NCBI GenBank assembly: GCA_903951445.1
Contig: CAJBBZ010000276.1
Location: forward strand, 1-64,000
Length of the DNA stretch: 64,000 nucleotides
Direction: 5' to 3'
Source: an uncultured beta proteobacterium
GTDB lineage: Bacteria > Pseudomonadota > Gammaproteobacteria > Burkholderiales > Burkholderiaceae_C
Part shown: piece after piece, positions 34,961-44,841 of the stretch
Layout: each line of letters opens with the position of its first letter
Position numbering within the stretch: the stretch's first letter is position 1
The notes under the pieces: generated by a model
Database searches by the model: none
What the model saw: only the letters and a program-made list of their open reading frames with translations
What the model was told of the DNA's origin: nothing
Translations under genes and position numbers: made by a program

Positions 34961-37159
34961 TCACCGCGTCCCTACCAAGTCACTAATTAATTTAGGCGTA
35001 ATAAACACCAGTGTTTCGCTTTTGGCCGTTTTCTTCGTCTTGTTCTGAAACAGAAACCCCACGCCGGGTAAATCGCCAAAAAAAGGCACCTTGGTATCTG
35101 TTTCTTGTTGCTCTTCGGTATAGATGCCTCCAATGACCACGGTGCCGCCGTTGTCCACCAACACTTGGGTTTTGATATGTTTGGTATTGATCGAAGGGCC
35201 GGAGGCCGTGATGGTGCCCACACTGTCTTTGGAGACGTCTAGCTCCAAACTAATATTTCCGTCTGGGGTTATTTGCGGCACAACATCCAGCTTTAACACC
35301 GCTTTACGAAAGCTCACTGCCGTAGCGCCGCTGCTGGTCGCCATCTGGTAGGGAACCTCGGTGCCTTGCTCGATGACGGCCTTGGTTTTGTCATACGCTA
35401 TGACGCGCGGGCTGGAGACAATCTTGCCGCGCCCATCGGACTCGAGGGCCGACAATTCCAATGCCAGCACGCGGTTGGAAGCAGCGCTAAACAAAGTCAC
35501 TGCAAACGACGCCGCGCCAAATCCGCCGGCGCCACCCGCGGGTAAATTGACAAAGTTGCTGCTGGCATCCATGGTGGTGGTCGCGCCTGAGGAGCCCAGG
35601 GCGTTGGCGTAGTTGGTACCAAAGGCAACGCGGTTTTCGCCTGCAAGCTGGTAGCCGCCGTCGCCGCCCTGAATGGCGCGCCTATCCATGCCGCCCAATT
35701 TGGCACCCAGGTTTCTAGCAAAGTCGCTGGTCGCTTCCACAATGCGCGCCTCAATCAGCACCTGGCGAACCGACACATCCACCTTGGCAATCAGCTGGGC
35801 CACCTGGTCGAGTTTGGCCGCCACGTCGGTAACAAACAACTGGTTGGTACGCGGCTCGGCGATCACGCTGCCGCGCGCACTCAGAATGCGCCCGGCACCG
35901 CCTTCGGCACCACCACCGCCGGCCATCAATTGCGGCGCCACATCAGACGCTTTGGCGTAGTTCAATTGAAAAGATTGGGTGCGTAGCGGTTCGATTTTTT
36001 CATTGGTGATTTGCGATTCGAACTCGAGTTTTTCTTTGGCGGCAATCTCGTCTTTGGGTGCAACCCACAGCACATTGCCGTTTTTGCGCATGGCCAGGCC
36101 TTTGCTGCGCATGATGATGTCCAGTATCTGGTCCCAAGGTACGTTTTGCACCCGCAAGGTAACGGTACCGCTGACCGAATCGGACGTAACGACGTTGAAA
36201 TTGGTGAAGTCCGCAATCACTTGCAACACCTGACGCACATCGATGCTCTGGAAGTTCAGCGATAGCTTCTCACCCGTAAACGCGTCTTTTTGCGCGGCCT
36301 TTTTAGCATCCTGGTTGACCTGTCGCACTTCCAGGACCAGCTCGGTATCGGTCTGGTACGCGGTATGTTCCCACGCGCCTAGCGGCGTGATTTGCATGCG
36401 CACGCGCCCAGCGTTCTGGTTGGTGGTGATGGATTGAACCGGTGTGGCGAAGTCGGTGACGTCCAACTTTTTACGCAAACGCTCGGGAAGGCTGACGTTG
36501 CTAAAGTCCACTATTAAGTTGCTGCCCACCTGGCGGACATCGGCACTAACTTGTTTGCCGGGCAGCGTGACTACCACCCGTCCCGCCCCATCGCTGCCTC
36601 TGCGGAACTGAATATCGCTGATAGGGGCGGGACCGGTAGGTGTTGGGACAACGGCTTGTGTAATTGGCGCAGCGGCAAGTGCACTGCTCGCCGCAGGGCT
36701 AGGAGCCGGAGTCGGTGCCGGCACCACGGCCGCAGGTATCTGCGCCGGCACCGCCCCCGTAATGGGCTCCAAGGCCACGATCAGGCTTTTACCCACAATA
36801 TCCAGTCGGTAATTGGCGGGTTGGCGTAGGTTGATCACCACGCGGCTGCGTTCATCGGACTGGGCCACGATGGCCGAGTCCACCAAGGCCTGGGTAATAG
36901 CAATACGGCCCATGCCCAGGGCGCTGCCAAGGCCGGGGAAGTCCAGTGCAATACGCGCAGGGTTGCGGGTGGCAAAGGCTTTGGGTAAGGCCGTCAATTC
37001 CTGCGCGAATTCGATACGTACTTGCTCAGAATTGCCACTGCGCTGGGCAGTAATCGCCAGGACCGAATTTTCGGCATACGCAAGGCTAGTCGCAACGAGG
37101 CAACCCCATAGGCAGCCCGTCCACGCGACCGCCTTCTTCATTATTTTCTTTAAAGTCAT
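34961..37159 (-). CDS. pilQ: Type IV pilus secretin PilQ
   Basis: Outer-membrane secretin through which type IV pili pass. The 732-residue precursor has a signal peptide ending near SLAYAE, one or two AMIN domains (about 30-280) separated by a Pro/Ala linker (140-180), a secretin/TonB short domain (NFQSIDVRQVLQVIADFTNFNVV), N-domains and the C-terminal secretin domain (VLIEARIVEA, ALELSALESDGRGKIVSSPR, VPFFGDLPGVGFLFQNK). Four-base overlap with pilP. Positions 34805-34960 before the lipoprotein gene hold no gene. Confidence 0.96.
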   Translation of the reverse strand: MTLKKIMKKAVAWTGCLWGCLVATSLAYAENSVLAITAQRSGNSEQVRIEFAQELTALPKAFATRNPARIALDFPGLGSALGMGRIAITQALVDSAIVAQSDERSRVVINLRQPANYRLDIVGKSLIVALEPITGAVPAQIPAAVVPAPTPAPSPAASSALAAAPITQAVVPTPTGPAPISDIQFRRGSDGAGRVVVTLPGKQVSADVRQVGSNLIVDFSNVSLPERLRKKLDVTDFATPVQSITTNQNAGRVRMQITPLGAWEHTAYQTDTELVLEVRQVNQDAKKAAQKDAFTGEKLSLNFQSIDVRQVLQVIADFTNFNVVTSDSVSGTVTLRVQNVPWDQILDIIMRSKGLAMRKNGNVLWVAPKDEIAAKEKLEFESQITNEKIEPLRTQSFQLNYAKASDVAPQLMAGGGGAEGGAGRILSARGSVIAEPRTNQLFVTDVAAKLDQVAQLIAKVDVSVRQVLIEARIVEATSDFARNLGAKLGGMDRRAIQGGDGGYQLAGENRVAFGTNYANALGSSGATTTMDASSNFVNLPAGGAGGFGAASFAVTLFSAASNRVLALELSALESDGRGKIVSSPRVIAYDKTKAVIEQGTEVPYQMATSSGATAVSFRKAVLKLDVVPQITPDGNISLELDVSKDSVGTITASGPSINTKHIKTQVLVDNGGTVVIGGIYTEEQQETDTKVPFFGDLPGVGFLFQNKTKKTAKSETLVFITPKLISDLVGTR

Positions 37160-37692
37160 TTGGTACTCCCTTGAATCCGCAGGTAGCTATCCCGCTCCAA
37201 CCATTTGCCACCGGCGTCTTGTGCGATTTCCCGCAGTTGGATACCTGCCTCATCTACGCGCAACACCTTGCCGAAATTTTTCCCGATGTACTGCCCGGGT
37301 ACCACCTGGTGCACAACACCGTTGGCGCGTACCAAGCCCACTGAACGCCCTTGCTTTTGCAACATGCCCACGAAGTTCATGGCCTCTAGCGGGATACTTT
37401 CCAAGGGCTGGCGTGGGCGCGATTTTTGGGACAAGCTCAAATCCGGGTTGGCTTTGTCCGCCTCTGCATTGGCCAGGGCCACAAAGTACTGCTTGGTAAA
37501 TGGGTCTTTGCGATCGCCCTGTTCATAGGACAAATGCTTGAAAGGTTGTGGCGCAGGAATTTTTTTGACGCTAGGCACACTGGCCTTGCGCTGCTCTTCC
37601 ATCCACAGACGCAAATCATCCTGGCGCGAGGATCCGCAGGCCGATAGCAGCGCTACCGCCAGCATCAGGCCCGCGAGCGGCAGCTGCCTCAT
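37156..37692 (-). CDS. pilP: Type IV pilus assembly lipoprotein PilP
   Basis: Inner-membrane lipoprotein that links the PilMNO platform to PilQ. The 178-residue precursor has lipobox LLSAC (C19), an extended middle segment, and the C-terminal beta domain with PLESIPLEAMNFVGMLQKQG and HQVVPGQYIGKNFGKVLRV. Overlaps pilO and pilQ by four bases each. Confidence 0.94.
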   Translation of the reverse strand: MRQLPLAGLMLAVALLSACGSSRQDDLRLWMEEQRKASVPSVKKIPAPQPFKHLSYEQGDRKDPFTKQYFVALANAEADKANPDLSLSQKSRPRQPLESIPLEAMNFVGMLQKQGRSVGLVRANGVVHQVVPGQYIGKNFGKVLRVDEAGIQLREIAQDAGGKWLERDSYLRIQGSTK

Positions 37693-38339
37693 TTGCCCTC
37701 CTTGGGATTCTTGGTCTGTGCCGCAACCTCACCCGGGTCTAGGTAGCGGTAGGTTCTCACGGTGGTCTCCAGCGTCAAGGCCCCCTCTGCCTTGGGCGAT
37801 ATGGTCATATTGCTTAGGTTGACAATACGCGGTAGGTTCGCCACATCGGCGGCAAAGCGGGCGAAATCGTGGTAGCTCCCGTTCGCCCGGAAGGTGACCG
37901 GAATGATGGCGTAGTAGGTTTTAAAAATAGGCGCGTCAGGTTTGAATAATTCCTGCTGCAAGTTCTGGCCGCGCCCCATCTGGCTGATACTAAAAAGTAA
38001 ACCCGACATTTCCGTGCTGTTGGGTAATTGCTTTTCCAAACCCTCCACGGTAAGCGCAACTTCATCCCGCTGCTTTTTCAATAAATTGAGGTTGGCCGCT
38101 TTGCCCAACTTATCGGTAAATTCGGCGCGTAAGGTGTTTTCTTTTTCAACCGCTTTTTCTAATTCAGTGTCGTAATCACTCAAAGGGTAGAGCCAGAGCA
38201 AGCCTACGGTCAGGCAATACAAAACCAGCAGCAAAAACAATCGCGGCACCAGTGGCCATGAAGATGGATTTCCTGAATCCAGCCCCCGGAACTGTGCTGC
38301 GATGGTCGAGCCCAATGACGCGAAAAAGTTTTTATTCAT
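37689..38339 (-). CDS. pilO: Type IV pilus assembly protein PilO
   Basis: Bitopic inner-membrane protein that dimerises with PilN. The 216 residues start with a cytoplasmic segment, then one transmembrane helix (FLLLVLYCLTVGLLWLYPL, about 34-52), a coiled coil (ELEKAVEKENTLRAEFTDKL) and a periplasmic ferredoxin-like domain. Order pilM-N-O-P-Q supports the call. Confidence 0.93.
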   Translation of the reverse strand: MNKNFFASLGSTIAAQFRGLDSGNPSSWPLVPRLFLLLVLYCLTVGLLWLYPLSDYDTELEKAVEKENTLRAEFTDKLGKAANLNLLKKQRDEVALTVEGLEKQLPNSTEMSGLLFSISQMGRGQNLQQELFKPDAPIFKTYYAIIPVTFRANGSYHDFARFAADVANLPRIVNLSNMTISPKAEGALTLETTVRTYRYLDPGEVAAQTKNPKEGK

Positions 38340-38368
38340 AGCTAGCTTAGGCCATCAATACAGAAGTC

Positions 38369-39046
38369 TTATACTTTGGGGGCGCCCACTGGCCCCGCTT
38401 TAGATGCGGCGTCTGCGGGTAAAGCACCAGAAGCCGCCTTGGACGGAGCAGCCGGGGAAGCTGCTCCAGTGGCAGCAGATGCGTCCTGGGCGCGCAAAAA
38501 CAGAACCTTGACGGAAAACTTGAATGTCTTTACTGGCAACTTGCCGGTGGGGTTGAGGCTTTGAACTTCGCTGACTTGAAGTTCTGGTTTAGAAAACCAG
38601 CCGCCCGCCTTACCCAAGTTATCCAAAAACTGCGACAAGTTTTCGTTGGTTTGGGCCATACCCTCCAGCGTTAACTCCTGGTCTCTTTGGGCTAACTTGC
38701 TAAGGGCCACACCTTGCGGCAGATTGTTTGCCAGCTCCGTAAGCAAGCGAACCGGCGTGTTCCGATCCGCCTGAATATCTTCCACTGCTTTTTGACGGGC
38801 AAGCAGCGCGTCGATCTGGGCTTTTAAATCTTTGATTTCAACGATTTGCGCTTCATAGCGCTTAATTTCTTTTTCTAAAACCGATATATTGTCTTTTTGT
38901 GCGTCAATAGAGGAAATGAGCGAACCGTAAATAGCAAAGGCGGTAATTCCGCCAAGAATCAGCGTCAATACCATGGACGCATTGAATTGGTCTTGCTTGA
39001 ACTTGCGCAGCGCCTCACGGTGCGGCAAGAGATTAAACTGAATCAC
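38369..39046 (-). CDS. pilN: Type IV pilus assembly protein PilN
   Basis: Inner-membrane partner of PilM and PilO. It starts MIQFNLLPHREALRKFKQDQ, whose INLLP-like motif binds the PilM groove, followed by a transmembrane helix (about 25-45) and a periplasmic coiled coil and domain. At 225 residues it carries an Ala/Ser/Pro-rich tail (about 190-225) longer than usual. Overlaps pilM by four bases. Confidence 0.94.
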   Translation of the reverse strand: MIQFNLLPHREALRKFKQDQFNASMVLTLILGGITAFAIYGSLISSIDAQKDNISVLEKEIKRYEAQIVEIKDLKAQIDALLARQKAVEDIQADRNTPVRLLTELANNLPQGVALSKLAQRDQELTLEGMAQTNENLSQFLDNLGKAGGWFSKPELQVSEVQSLNPTGKLPVKTFKFSVKVLFLRAQDASAATGAASPAAPSKAASGALPADAASKAGPVGAPKV

Positions 39047-40116
39047 AAGCTAAACCTCCGCAAGGCCAGGCCGCATGCACCAATAAAGAGCGGTGCGTCT
39101 TGCAAGCGCAGGTTATTGCGCACCTGGGGCGCCAGGCTCATGCCCTCAAACGGGTTGATCAAAGTGCAGGGTGACTGCAGTGCCGTGGATATGGCAGCGG
39201 CTAAGCCGGGAACCATAGCGCCGCCGCCCGTTAGAAAAATCTGATTAACCTTGCTATAGGGCGTGCTGTTGTAAATAAACTGCATACCACGCTCAAGCAC
39301 CTGAACCGTGGTCGATACATAGGGCGCTAGTACCGAGGATTCGAAATCCTGCGCCAGTGCACCGGAGATTTTTTTAGTTTCCGCCTCATCACTAGAAAAG
39401 CTGTAATGGGCAGCAATGCGCTGGGTCAGTTGTTCGCCGCCGACGGCCTGGTCGCGCTCATACACAATGGCGTCGCCTACCGAAACCTGCATCAACGTGC
39501 GGCCCGCGCCCACTTTGAGCAATAGCACCACCGCTTTATCTTGCCCGGGCAAATGAATATCGACCAAGCGTCGCGTCGCTAAGCGCAATGCATAGGACTG
39601 CACCTCAATAACGCTGGCTTCGAGTTCCACCAATTCCACCAGCTCTTGTAGGTTTTGCACGCGGTCACGGCGTGCCGCTGCAATCAGCACATCGTCCATT
39701 TCGGGTCGCTGCGGGTTGGGGCCTGTGGTGCAAAAATCCAGGCTTACCTCCTCCAAAGGGAAAGGAATATATTGACGCGCTTCCTCTTCTACCTGCGACT
39801 CCATATCCGCTGGACTCAAATTACCTTCCACCATGATTTTTTTGGTGATAACTGCGGATGTAGGTAATGCGAGGGCGACTTTTTTGGCTTTTATCCGATT
39901 TTTTCGCAACAAGGAACGCAGCACCTCTGCGACTTCGTTCATCTTGACCACATTACCGTCAACAATATGGCCGCTTGGTACCCTGGCGCTAGCCAGCAGC
40001 TCCAAAACAGGCTGCTCCATGGATCCGCTGAGCCCTACGACTTTGATGCCCCAGGAGCTGATATCCATCCCGATAATTTCTTCCTGACGTCGGCCAAAGA
40101 GTGACTTCAGATCCAT
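39043..40116 (-). CDS. pilM: Type IV pilus assembly ATPase-like protein PilM
   Basis: Cytoplasmic actin-like protein of the pilus alignment complex. The 357-residue protein has the N-terminal IIGMDISSWGIKVVGLSG nucleotide-binding loop, VALALPTSAVITKK and the C-terminal IFLTGGGAMVPGLA. First gene of the pil operon; its promoter lies in 40117-40357, shared with the divergent PBP1a gene. That 241-bp gap shows AT-rich promoter-like DNA but no gene. Confidence 0.95.
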   Translation of the reverse strand: MDLKSLFGRRQEEIIGMDISSWGIKVVGLSGSMEQPVLELLASARVPSGHIVDGNVVKMNEVAEVLRSLLRKNRIKAKKVALALPTSAVITKKIMVEGNLSPADMESQVEEEARQYIPFPLEEVSLDFCTTGPNPQRPEMDDVLIAAARRDRVQNLQELVELVELEASVIEVQSYALRLATRRLVDIHLPGQDKAVVLLLKVGAGRTLMQVSVGDAIVYERDQAVGGEQLTQRIAAHYSFSSDEAETKKISGALAQDFESSVLAPYVSTTVQVLERGMQFIYNSTPYSKVNQIFLTGGGAMVPGLAAAISTALQSPCTLINPFEGMSLAPQVRNNLRLQDAPLFIGACGLALRRFSL

Positions 40117-40357
40117 TATTTACACCTCAATTGCCTGAATTTTAATGATTTTTCGCCTAATGTTTATCAATAGTACCATTAAATTTAGCAAATATTACAA
40201 ATATCTTTGTGGATTTGCGTATACCCGGCTGCGCTACCATTGGCCTCTGACTGTTTCCGGCACCTCGCGTACCAAAGCAGAATCGGGCGTTTTGACGATT
40301 TCCCCGGTTTGGCACGCACTGCGGACGCGCGTTTTCACTATCTAGACCTTTGCATCC

Positions 40358-42760
40358 ATGGCCGAACTGCCCCCATCCGCCTCACCCAAGCCTGCCGGGC
40401 CAAAAAAGGCCCCAGCGCGGACGATTTGGGGCTGGATGGGCTTTATCGTCCTGTCCCTAGCCGGGCTGGCTGCGGCCGGTGTCGCCTCCATTCTTTTTTT
40501 GGTGGCCATCGTGATGGCGCTGGCCTACCCTAATTTGCCGGATATTTCAGATTTAGAGGATTACCACCCTAAGCTGCCTTTGCGGGTGTTTTCATCGGAA
40601 GGGGATTTGATTGGCGAGTTTGGCGAGGAACACCGCACGCTGACGCCGATTAATGAAATCCCACTGGTGATGAAAAACGCCATATTGGCCATTGAGGACG
40701 CGCGCTTTTTTCAACATGGCGGTATAGATTACGTGGGTATGGTGCGCGCCGCCGCTGCCAATGTGGGCCGCTCAAAGAGCCAAGGCGCATCCACCATCAC
40801 CATGCAGGTGGCGCGCAATGTGTACTTGTCATCCGAAAAAACCTTTACCCGTAAGATTTACGAGGTATTGCTGACCTTTAAGCTCGAACATAACCTGAGC
40901 AAAGACCAGATTCTGGAAATCTATATGAACCAGATTTTTTTGGGGAATCGGGCCTACGGGTTTGCCGCTGCGTGCGAAACGTATTTCGGCAAGCCGCTGA
41001 AAAACATCAGTATTGCCGAGGCTGCAATGTTGGCAGGCTTACCCAAAGCGCCCTCGGCTTACAACCCAATTAAGAATCCGCGCCGCGCACGTATCCGCCA
41101 GCAATACATTATTGAGCGCATGCTAGAGAACGGGTTTATCAGCGCTGAGGAAGCCAAAGCGGCCAAAGAGGAAGTCTTGCGTGTACAAACCGCCGCCAGC
41201 CGCCCGCAGGTGCATGCCGAATACCTGGCCGAAATGGTGCGCCAGCTAATGTACGAGCAATATGGCGACGAAACCTATACACGCGGCCTCGATGTGATCA
41301 CCACAGTAAATAGCGCGCAGCAGGAGGCGGCTTACAAAGCCCTGCGTCGCGGCATCATGGACTTTGAACGGCGCCAGGTGTACCGCGGTCCGGAAAAGTT
41401 CATTACCCTGCCCAGCGACGCCCAAGAGTTGGAAGACGCGATTGACGAGGCGCTGGACGAGCATCCAGACAACGGCGACGTTTTAGCGGCTGTGGTATTG
41501 CAAGCCGATGGCAAACGCGTACTGGCCCAAAGGCAGGCTGGCGAGGTGGTGGAGATTAGCGGCGAGGGATTAAAGCCAGCGCAATCGGGCTTGTCGGACA
41601 AAGCGGCGCCCAATATCAGGATACGCCCGGGCGCCATCATTCGCGTGGCCAAATCGCTCAAAGGTACTTTGGAAATCACCCAGCTACCCGAAGTAGAGGG
41701 CGCTTTTTTTGCGATGGACCCGCGCGATGGTGCCATCAAGGCGCTGGTGGGTGGCTTTGATTACGGAAAAAACAAATTCAACCACGTCACTCAAGCCTGG
41801 CGCCAGCCGGGTTCGAGCTTCAAGCCTTTCATTTATTCGGCGGCCTTGGAAAAAGGATTTACGCCCAGCACAGTGATCAACGACATGCCTTTGTTTTTTG
41901 ACGCCGGCACCACTGGCGGCCAGCCCTGGGAGCCCAAAAACTACGACGGTACCTTCGAAGGACCCATGCCACTGCGCAAAGCGCTGGCCAAGTCCAAGAA
42001 CATGATCTCCATCCAAATTCTGCAATCCGTTGGCACGCAGTATGCGCAGGAATGGATCAGCCGCTTTGGGTTTGACGCGGAGAAGCATCCGCCTTACCTC
42101 ACCATGGCGTTAGGCGCAGGTTCGGTCACGCCGATGCAACTGGCCACCGGCTATTCGGTATTTGCCAACGGCGGCTACCGCGTCAGCCCCTGGCTTATTT
42201 CCCGCGTCAGTGAACAGCGCGGAAAAATATTACTGGAAACCGCCAAGCCAGTGCTGGGCGAAGCCAATATCGCCATCGAGCCGCGTAATGCCTTCCTTAT
42301 GACCAGTCTGTTGCAAGAGGTCACGCGTTCCGGCACGGCAGCCAAGGCCCAGGCCACGCTCAAGCGACCAGACATTTACGGCAAAACCGGCACCACCAAC
42401 GACTCCATGGATGCCTGGTTTGCCGGTTACCACCAAACGCTGACCGCAGTGACCTGGATTGGCTACGACACGCCGCGCAAGCTCGGCGATAAAGAAACCG
42501 GTGGCGGCCTGAGCCTGCCAGTCTGGATTAGCTTTATGGAGACCGCGCTGAAAAATGTGCCCATCATGGAGTCCGAGCCACCCGAGGGCATTGTGCGGGT
42601 GAACAACGAGTGGTACTACGAAGAGTTTTCCAAGGGTACCGGCATCGGCGCGGTGGGCGCGGGGGACAAAGCAACGGCTGGCGCCCCGGCCACTGGCGCC
42701 TCCCGGCCCATGACGCCGGCTGAAGAGCAACGCAGTATTTTGGATTTATTTAGAAATTAA
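40358..42760 (+). CDS. mrcA: Penicillin-binding protein 1A (transglycosylase/transpeptidase)
   Basis: Bifunctional class A PBP that polymerises and cross-links peptidoglycan. The 800-residue protein has one N-terminal transmembrane helix (about 25-56), the GT51 domain with catalytic E113 (AIEDARFFQHGG), RSKSQGASTITMQVARN and EIYMNQIFLGNRAYG, an OB-like insert, and the transpeptidase domain with active-site S486 (SSFK), SKN near 547 and K676-T-G-T. An Ala/Thr-rich tail follows. Divergent from the pilMNOPQ operon, a common arrangement in Proteobacteria. Confidence 0.96.
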   Translation: MAELPPSASPKPAGPKKAPARTIWGWMGFIVLSLAGLAAAGVASILFLVAIVMALAYPNLPDISDLEDYHPKLPLRVFSSEGDLIGEFGEEHRTLTPINEIPLVMKNAILAIEDARFFQHGGIDYVGMVRAAAANVGRSKSQGASTITMQVARNVYLSSEKTFTRKIYEVLLTFKLEHNLSKDQILEIYMNQIFLGNRAYGFAAACETYFGKPLKNISIAEAAMLAGLPKAPSAYNPIKNPRRARIRQQYIIERMLENGFISAEEAKAAKEEVLRVQTAASRPQVHAEYLAEMVRQLMYEQYGDETYTRGLDVITTVNSAQQEAAYKALRRGIMDFERRQVYRGPEKFITLPSDAQELEDAIDEALDEHPDNGDVLAAVVLQADGKRVLAQRQAGEVVEISGEGLKPAQSGLSDKAAPNIRIRPGAIIRVAKSLKGTLEITQLPEVEGAFFAMDPRDGAIKALVGGFDYGKNKFNHVTQAWRQPGSSFKPFIYSAALEKGFTPSTVINDMPLFFDAGTTGGQPWEPKNYDGTFEGPMPLRKALAKSKNMISIQILQSVGTQYAQEWISRFGFDAEKHPPYLTMALGAGSVTPMQLATGYSVFANGGYRVSPWLISRVSEQRGKILLETAKPVLGEANIAIEPRNAFLMTSLLQEVTRSGTAAKAQATLKRPDIYGKTGTTNDSMDAWFAGYHQTLTAVTWIGYDTPRKLGDKETGGGLSLPVWISFMETALKNVPIMESEPPEGIVRVNNEWYYEEFSKGTGIGAVGAGDKATAGAPATGASRPMTPAEEQRSILDLFRN

Positions 42761-42800
42761 GGATGCCAGCCCTTAAGGAGGCACTGCTTAAGTCCAAACC

Positions 42801-42886
42801 CGTCATCGAGCGCAGCGAAGGAATCCATTTTGGTTTGCCCACCTTGCACTTATGGATCGCCGCGCCGTTACGCTCCTCGCGATGAC
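42801..42886. repeat. Imperfect inverted repeat (REP-like), second copy
   Basis: Left arm CGTCATCGAGCGCAGCGAAG then GAATCCAT faces right arm ATGGATCGCCGCGCCGTTAC then GCTCCTCGCGATGAC. It shares the CGTCATnGCGAG...AATC(C)A outline with 20388-20467. It lies between the PBP1a gene and the convergent cyaY. The remaining 42887-43036 shows no gene. Confidence 0.6.
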
Positions 42887-43036
42887 ATCCATGCTCGCTT
42901 GCGAACCAAGCACCTACAGATCACCGCGCGGCGGCGAACCATGCGCAGCCTTGCATTGCGCCATGGGGGCTTTTGCAGACCCCATTAAAAACGTGTTGCG
43001 GGCGAATGCGCTGCGCCGCATGCGGACGCCACCGCG

Positions 43037-43366
43037 TCAAGCCGCAAACTGCAAAGCCACACCCGCCTGCGCGCTGGCATCCTTGCCCAGCAGCGTAAAA
43101 AAATCGCCCTGCCCTTTGGTATCCTGCCACGCGCCATCGCGCCAGGAAAAATGGTAACCACCCGAGCGCGATGCCATCCAGACCTCGTGCAAAGGCTTTT
43201 GCAGGTTGATAATGATCTGGCTGCGGTTGGCAAACACTAAAGTCACCATGGCGCCTACGCGCTGGTTATCAATATCGGCACTGCCCGCATCGTTGATGGA
43301 ATCGCAAACGCGCTCCACGCTTCGCAAGAGGGATTCGGCCAGATCCATGAACTCGGGGTCGGTCAT
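43037..43366 (-). CDS. cyaY: Iron donor protein CyaY (frataxin)
   Basis: Bacterial frataxin that binds iron and regulates iron-sulfur cluster assembly. The 109-residue protein has the acidic first helix ([18 protein letters not shown]), [18 protein letters not shown] and the conserved [20 protein letters not shown]. Starts 12 bp from the divergent lptM gene. Confidence 0.94.
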   Translation of the reverse strand: MTDPEFMDLAESLLRSVERVCDSINDAGSADIDNQRVGAMVTLVFANRSQIIINLQKPLHEVWMASRSGGYHFSWRDGAWQDTKGQGDFFTLLGKDASAQAGVALQFAA

Positions 43367-43378
43367 TACAATTTCACC

Positions 43379-43564
43379 ATGTCAAAAACAAAAAAATCAG
43401 CGGGCAACATATGCCTGGGCTTGGCCGCCGCTCTGCTACTGAGCGCCTGCGGGCAAAAAGGGCCGCTGTATCTGCCGCCTAAAGCGGCGCTTATCGCCAG
43501 CCCGTGCCAATCGCCTACAAGCCACACCATAACGGATCGGCAGCCTAGCTGCCGCGCAGCATGA
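43379..43564 (+). CDS. lptM: LPS translocon maturation lipoprotein LptM (YifL)
   Basis: A 61-residue lipoprotein with signal peptide and lipobox LLSAC (C24), immediately followed by the diagnostic [10 protein letters not shown] of YifL/LptM. In E. coli LptM assists LptD disulfide formation and LPS translocon assembly. It precedes lysA with a four-base overlap, the same order as in enterobacteria (cyaY, yifL, dapF nearby). Confidence 0.9.
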   Translation: MSKTKKSAGNICLGLAAALLLSACGQKGPLYLPPKAALIASPCQSPTSHTITDRQPSCRAA

Positions 43565-44841
43565 ACAATACCTTGCCCGGAGCTCCCTATTTCCACTATG
43601 GCGACACCGGCCTGATGGTGGAGGGCTTAGACCTTGGCACCTTGGCCCAAGAACACGGCACCCCCTTGTATGTCTATTCCAAAGCGTCTATGGTAGGCGC
43701 GCTAGCCGCGTACCAAGCCGGGTTTGCCGGTCGCAAAGCGCAGATTTGCTATGCCATGAAGGCCAACTCCTCGCTGGGCGTACTGCAAGTATTTGCGCGC
43801 GCGGGTTGTGGCTTTGACATTGTCTCTGGCGGCGAGTTAGCGCGGGTGCACGCAGCCGGTGGCGACATGGCCAAGGTTATTTTTTCTGGCGTGGGTAAAA
43901 CGCGCGATGAAATGCATGACGCACTAGCAGCGGGCATTGGCTGCTTTAATGTGGAAAGCGAAGCGGAAATCGACGTCCTCAACGCCGTCGCCGTGGCTAT
44001 GGGCTTGCGCGCACCCGTCAGCATCCGCGTCAACCCTAATGTGGACCCAAAAACCCACCCCTATATTTCCACCGGTCTCAAAGGCAATAAATTTGGCATC
44101 GCCCATGAGCGCACGCTGGCTACCTACCAGCACGCGGCCACGCTACCGGGCTTGCGCATCGTGGGCATTGACTGCCATATTGGCTCGCAAATCACCGAAG
44201 AGGCGCCTTACCTGGACGCGCTGGACCGCATGCTCGATTTGGTGCAAGCGATTGAAGCGGCGGGTATCCCTTTGGAACATATTGATTTCGGTGGCGGCTT
44301 GGGCATTCAATACCAAGACGAGGCGCCACCAGCCGCTGATGCGCTATGGGCTAAATTGCTGCAAAAAATCGATGCGCGCGGCTTGGGTGAGCACACCTTG
44401 GTGATCGAACCGGGCCGCTCTTTAGTGGGCAATGCCGGGGTGTGCCTGACGGAAGTTTTGTACCTCAAGCCCGGCGAGCAAAAAAACTTCTGCATCGTGG
44501 ACGCCGCCATGAACGACTTGCCGCGCCCAGCGATGTACCAGGCCTACCATGCGATTGTTCCGCTGGAGCCAACAAAAACTGCAGATGAAGCCACGGTGTA
44601 TGACGTGGTCGGCCCGGTGTGCGAAAGCGGCGATTGGATTGGCCGGGACCGCGCACTGGCGGTGCAGCCCGGCGCGCGGCTGGCGGTAATGTCCGCTGGG
44701 GCCTATTGCATGAGCATGGCCAGTAACTACAACACCCGTGGGCGGGCCGCTGAGGTTTTGGTGGACGGCGACCGGGCCTTAGTAATCCGCGAGCGGGAGA
44801 CGGTTAGCGACTTGTTCCGGGGCGAGCGCCTGGCAGGTTAA
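43561..44841 (+). CDS. lysA: Diaminopimelate decarboxylase LysA
   Basis: Last step of lysine synthesis, PLP-dependent decarboxylation of meso-diaminopimelate. The 426-residue fold III protein has the PLP lysine in CYAMKANSSLGVL (K about 66), GFDIVSGGEL, the glycine loop HIDFGGGLGIQY, EPGRSLVGNAG, and the active-site cysteine motif GPVCESGDWIG. Convergent with msrQ, overlapping its 3' end by 38 bp. Confidence 0.96.
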   Translation: MNNTLPGAPYFHYGDTGLMVEGLDLGTLAQEHGTPLYVYSKASMVGALAAYQAGFAGRKAQICYAMKANSSLGVLQVFARAGCGFDIVSGGELARVHAAGGDMAKVIFSGVGKTRDEMHDALAAGIGCFNVESEAEIDVLNAVAVAMGLRAPVSIRVNPNVDPKTHPYISTGLKGNKFGIAHERTLATYQHAATLPGLRIVGIDCHIGSQITEEAPYLDALDRMLDLVQAIEAAGIPLEHIDFGGGLGIQYQDEAPPAADALWAKLLQKIDARGLGEHTLVIEPGRSLVGNAGVCLTEVLYLKPGEQKNFCIVDAAMNDLPRPAMYQAYHAIVPLEPTKTADEATVYDVVGPVCESGDWIGRDRALAVQPGARLAVMSAGAYCMSMASNYNTRGRAAEVLVDGDRALVIRERETVSDLFRGERLAG

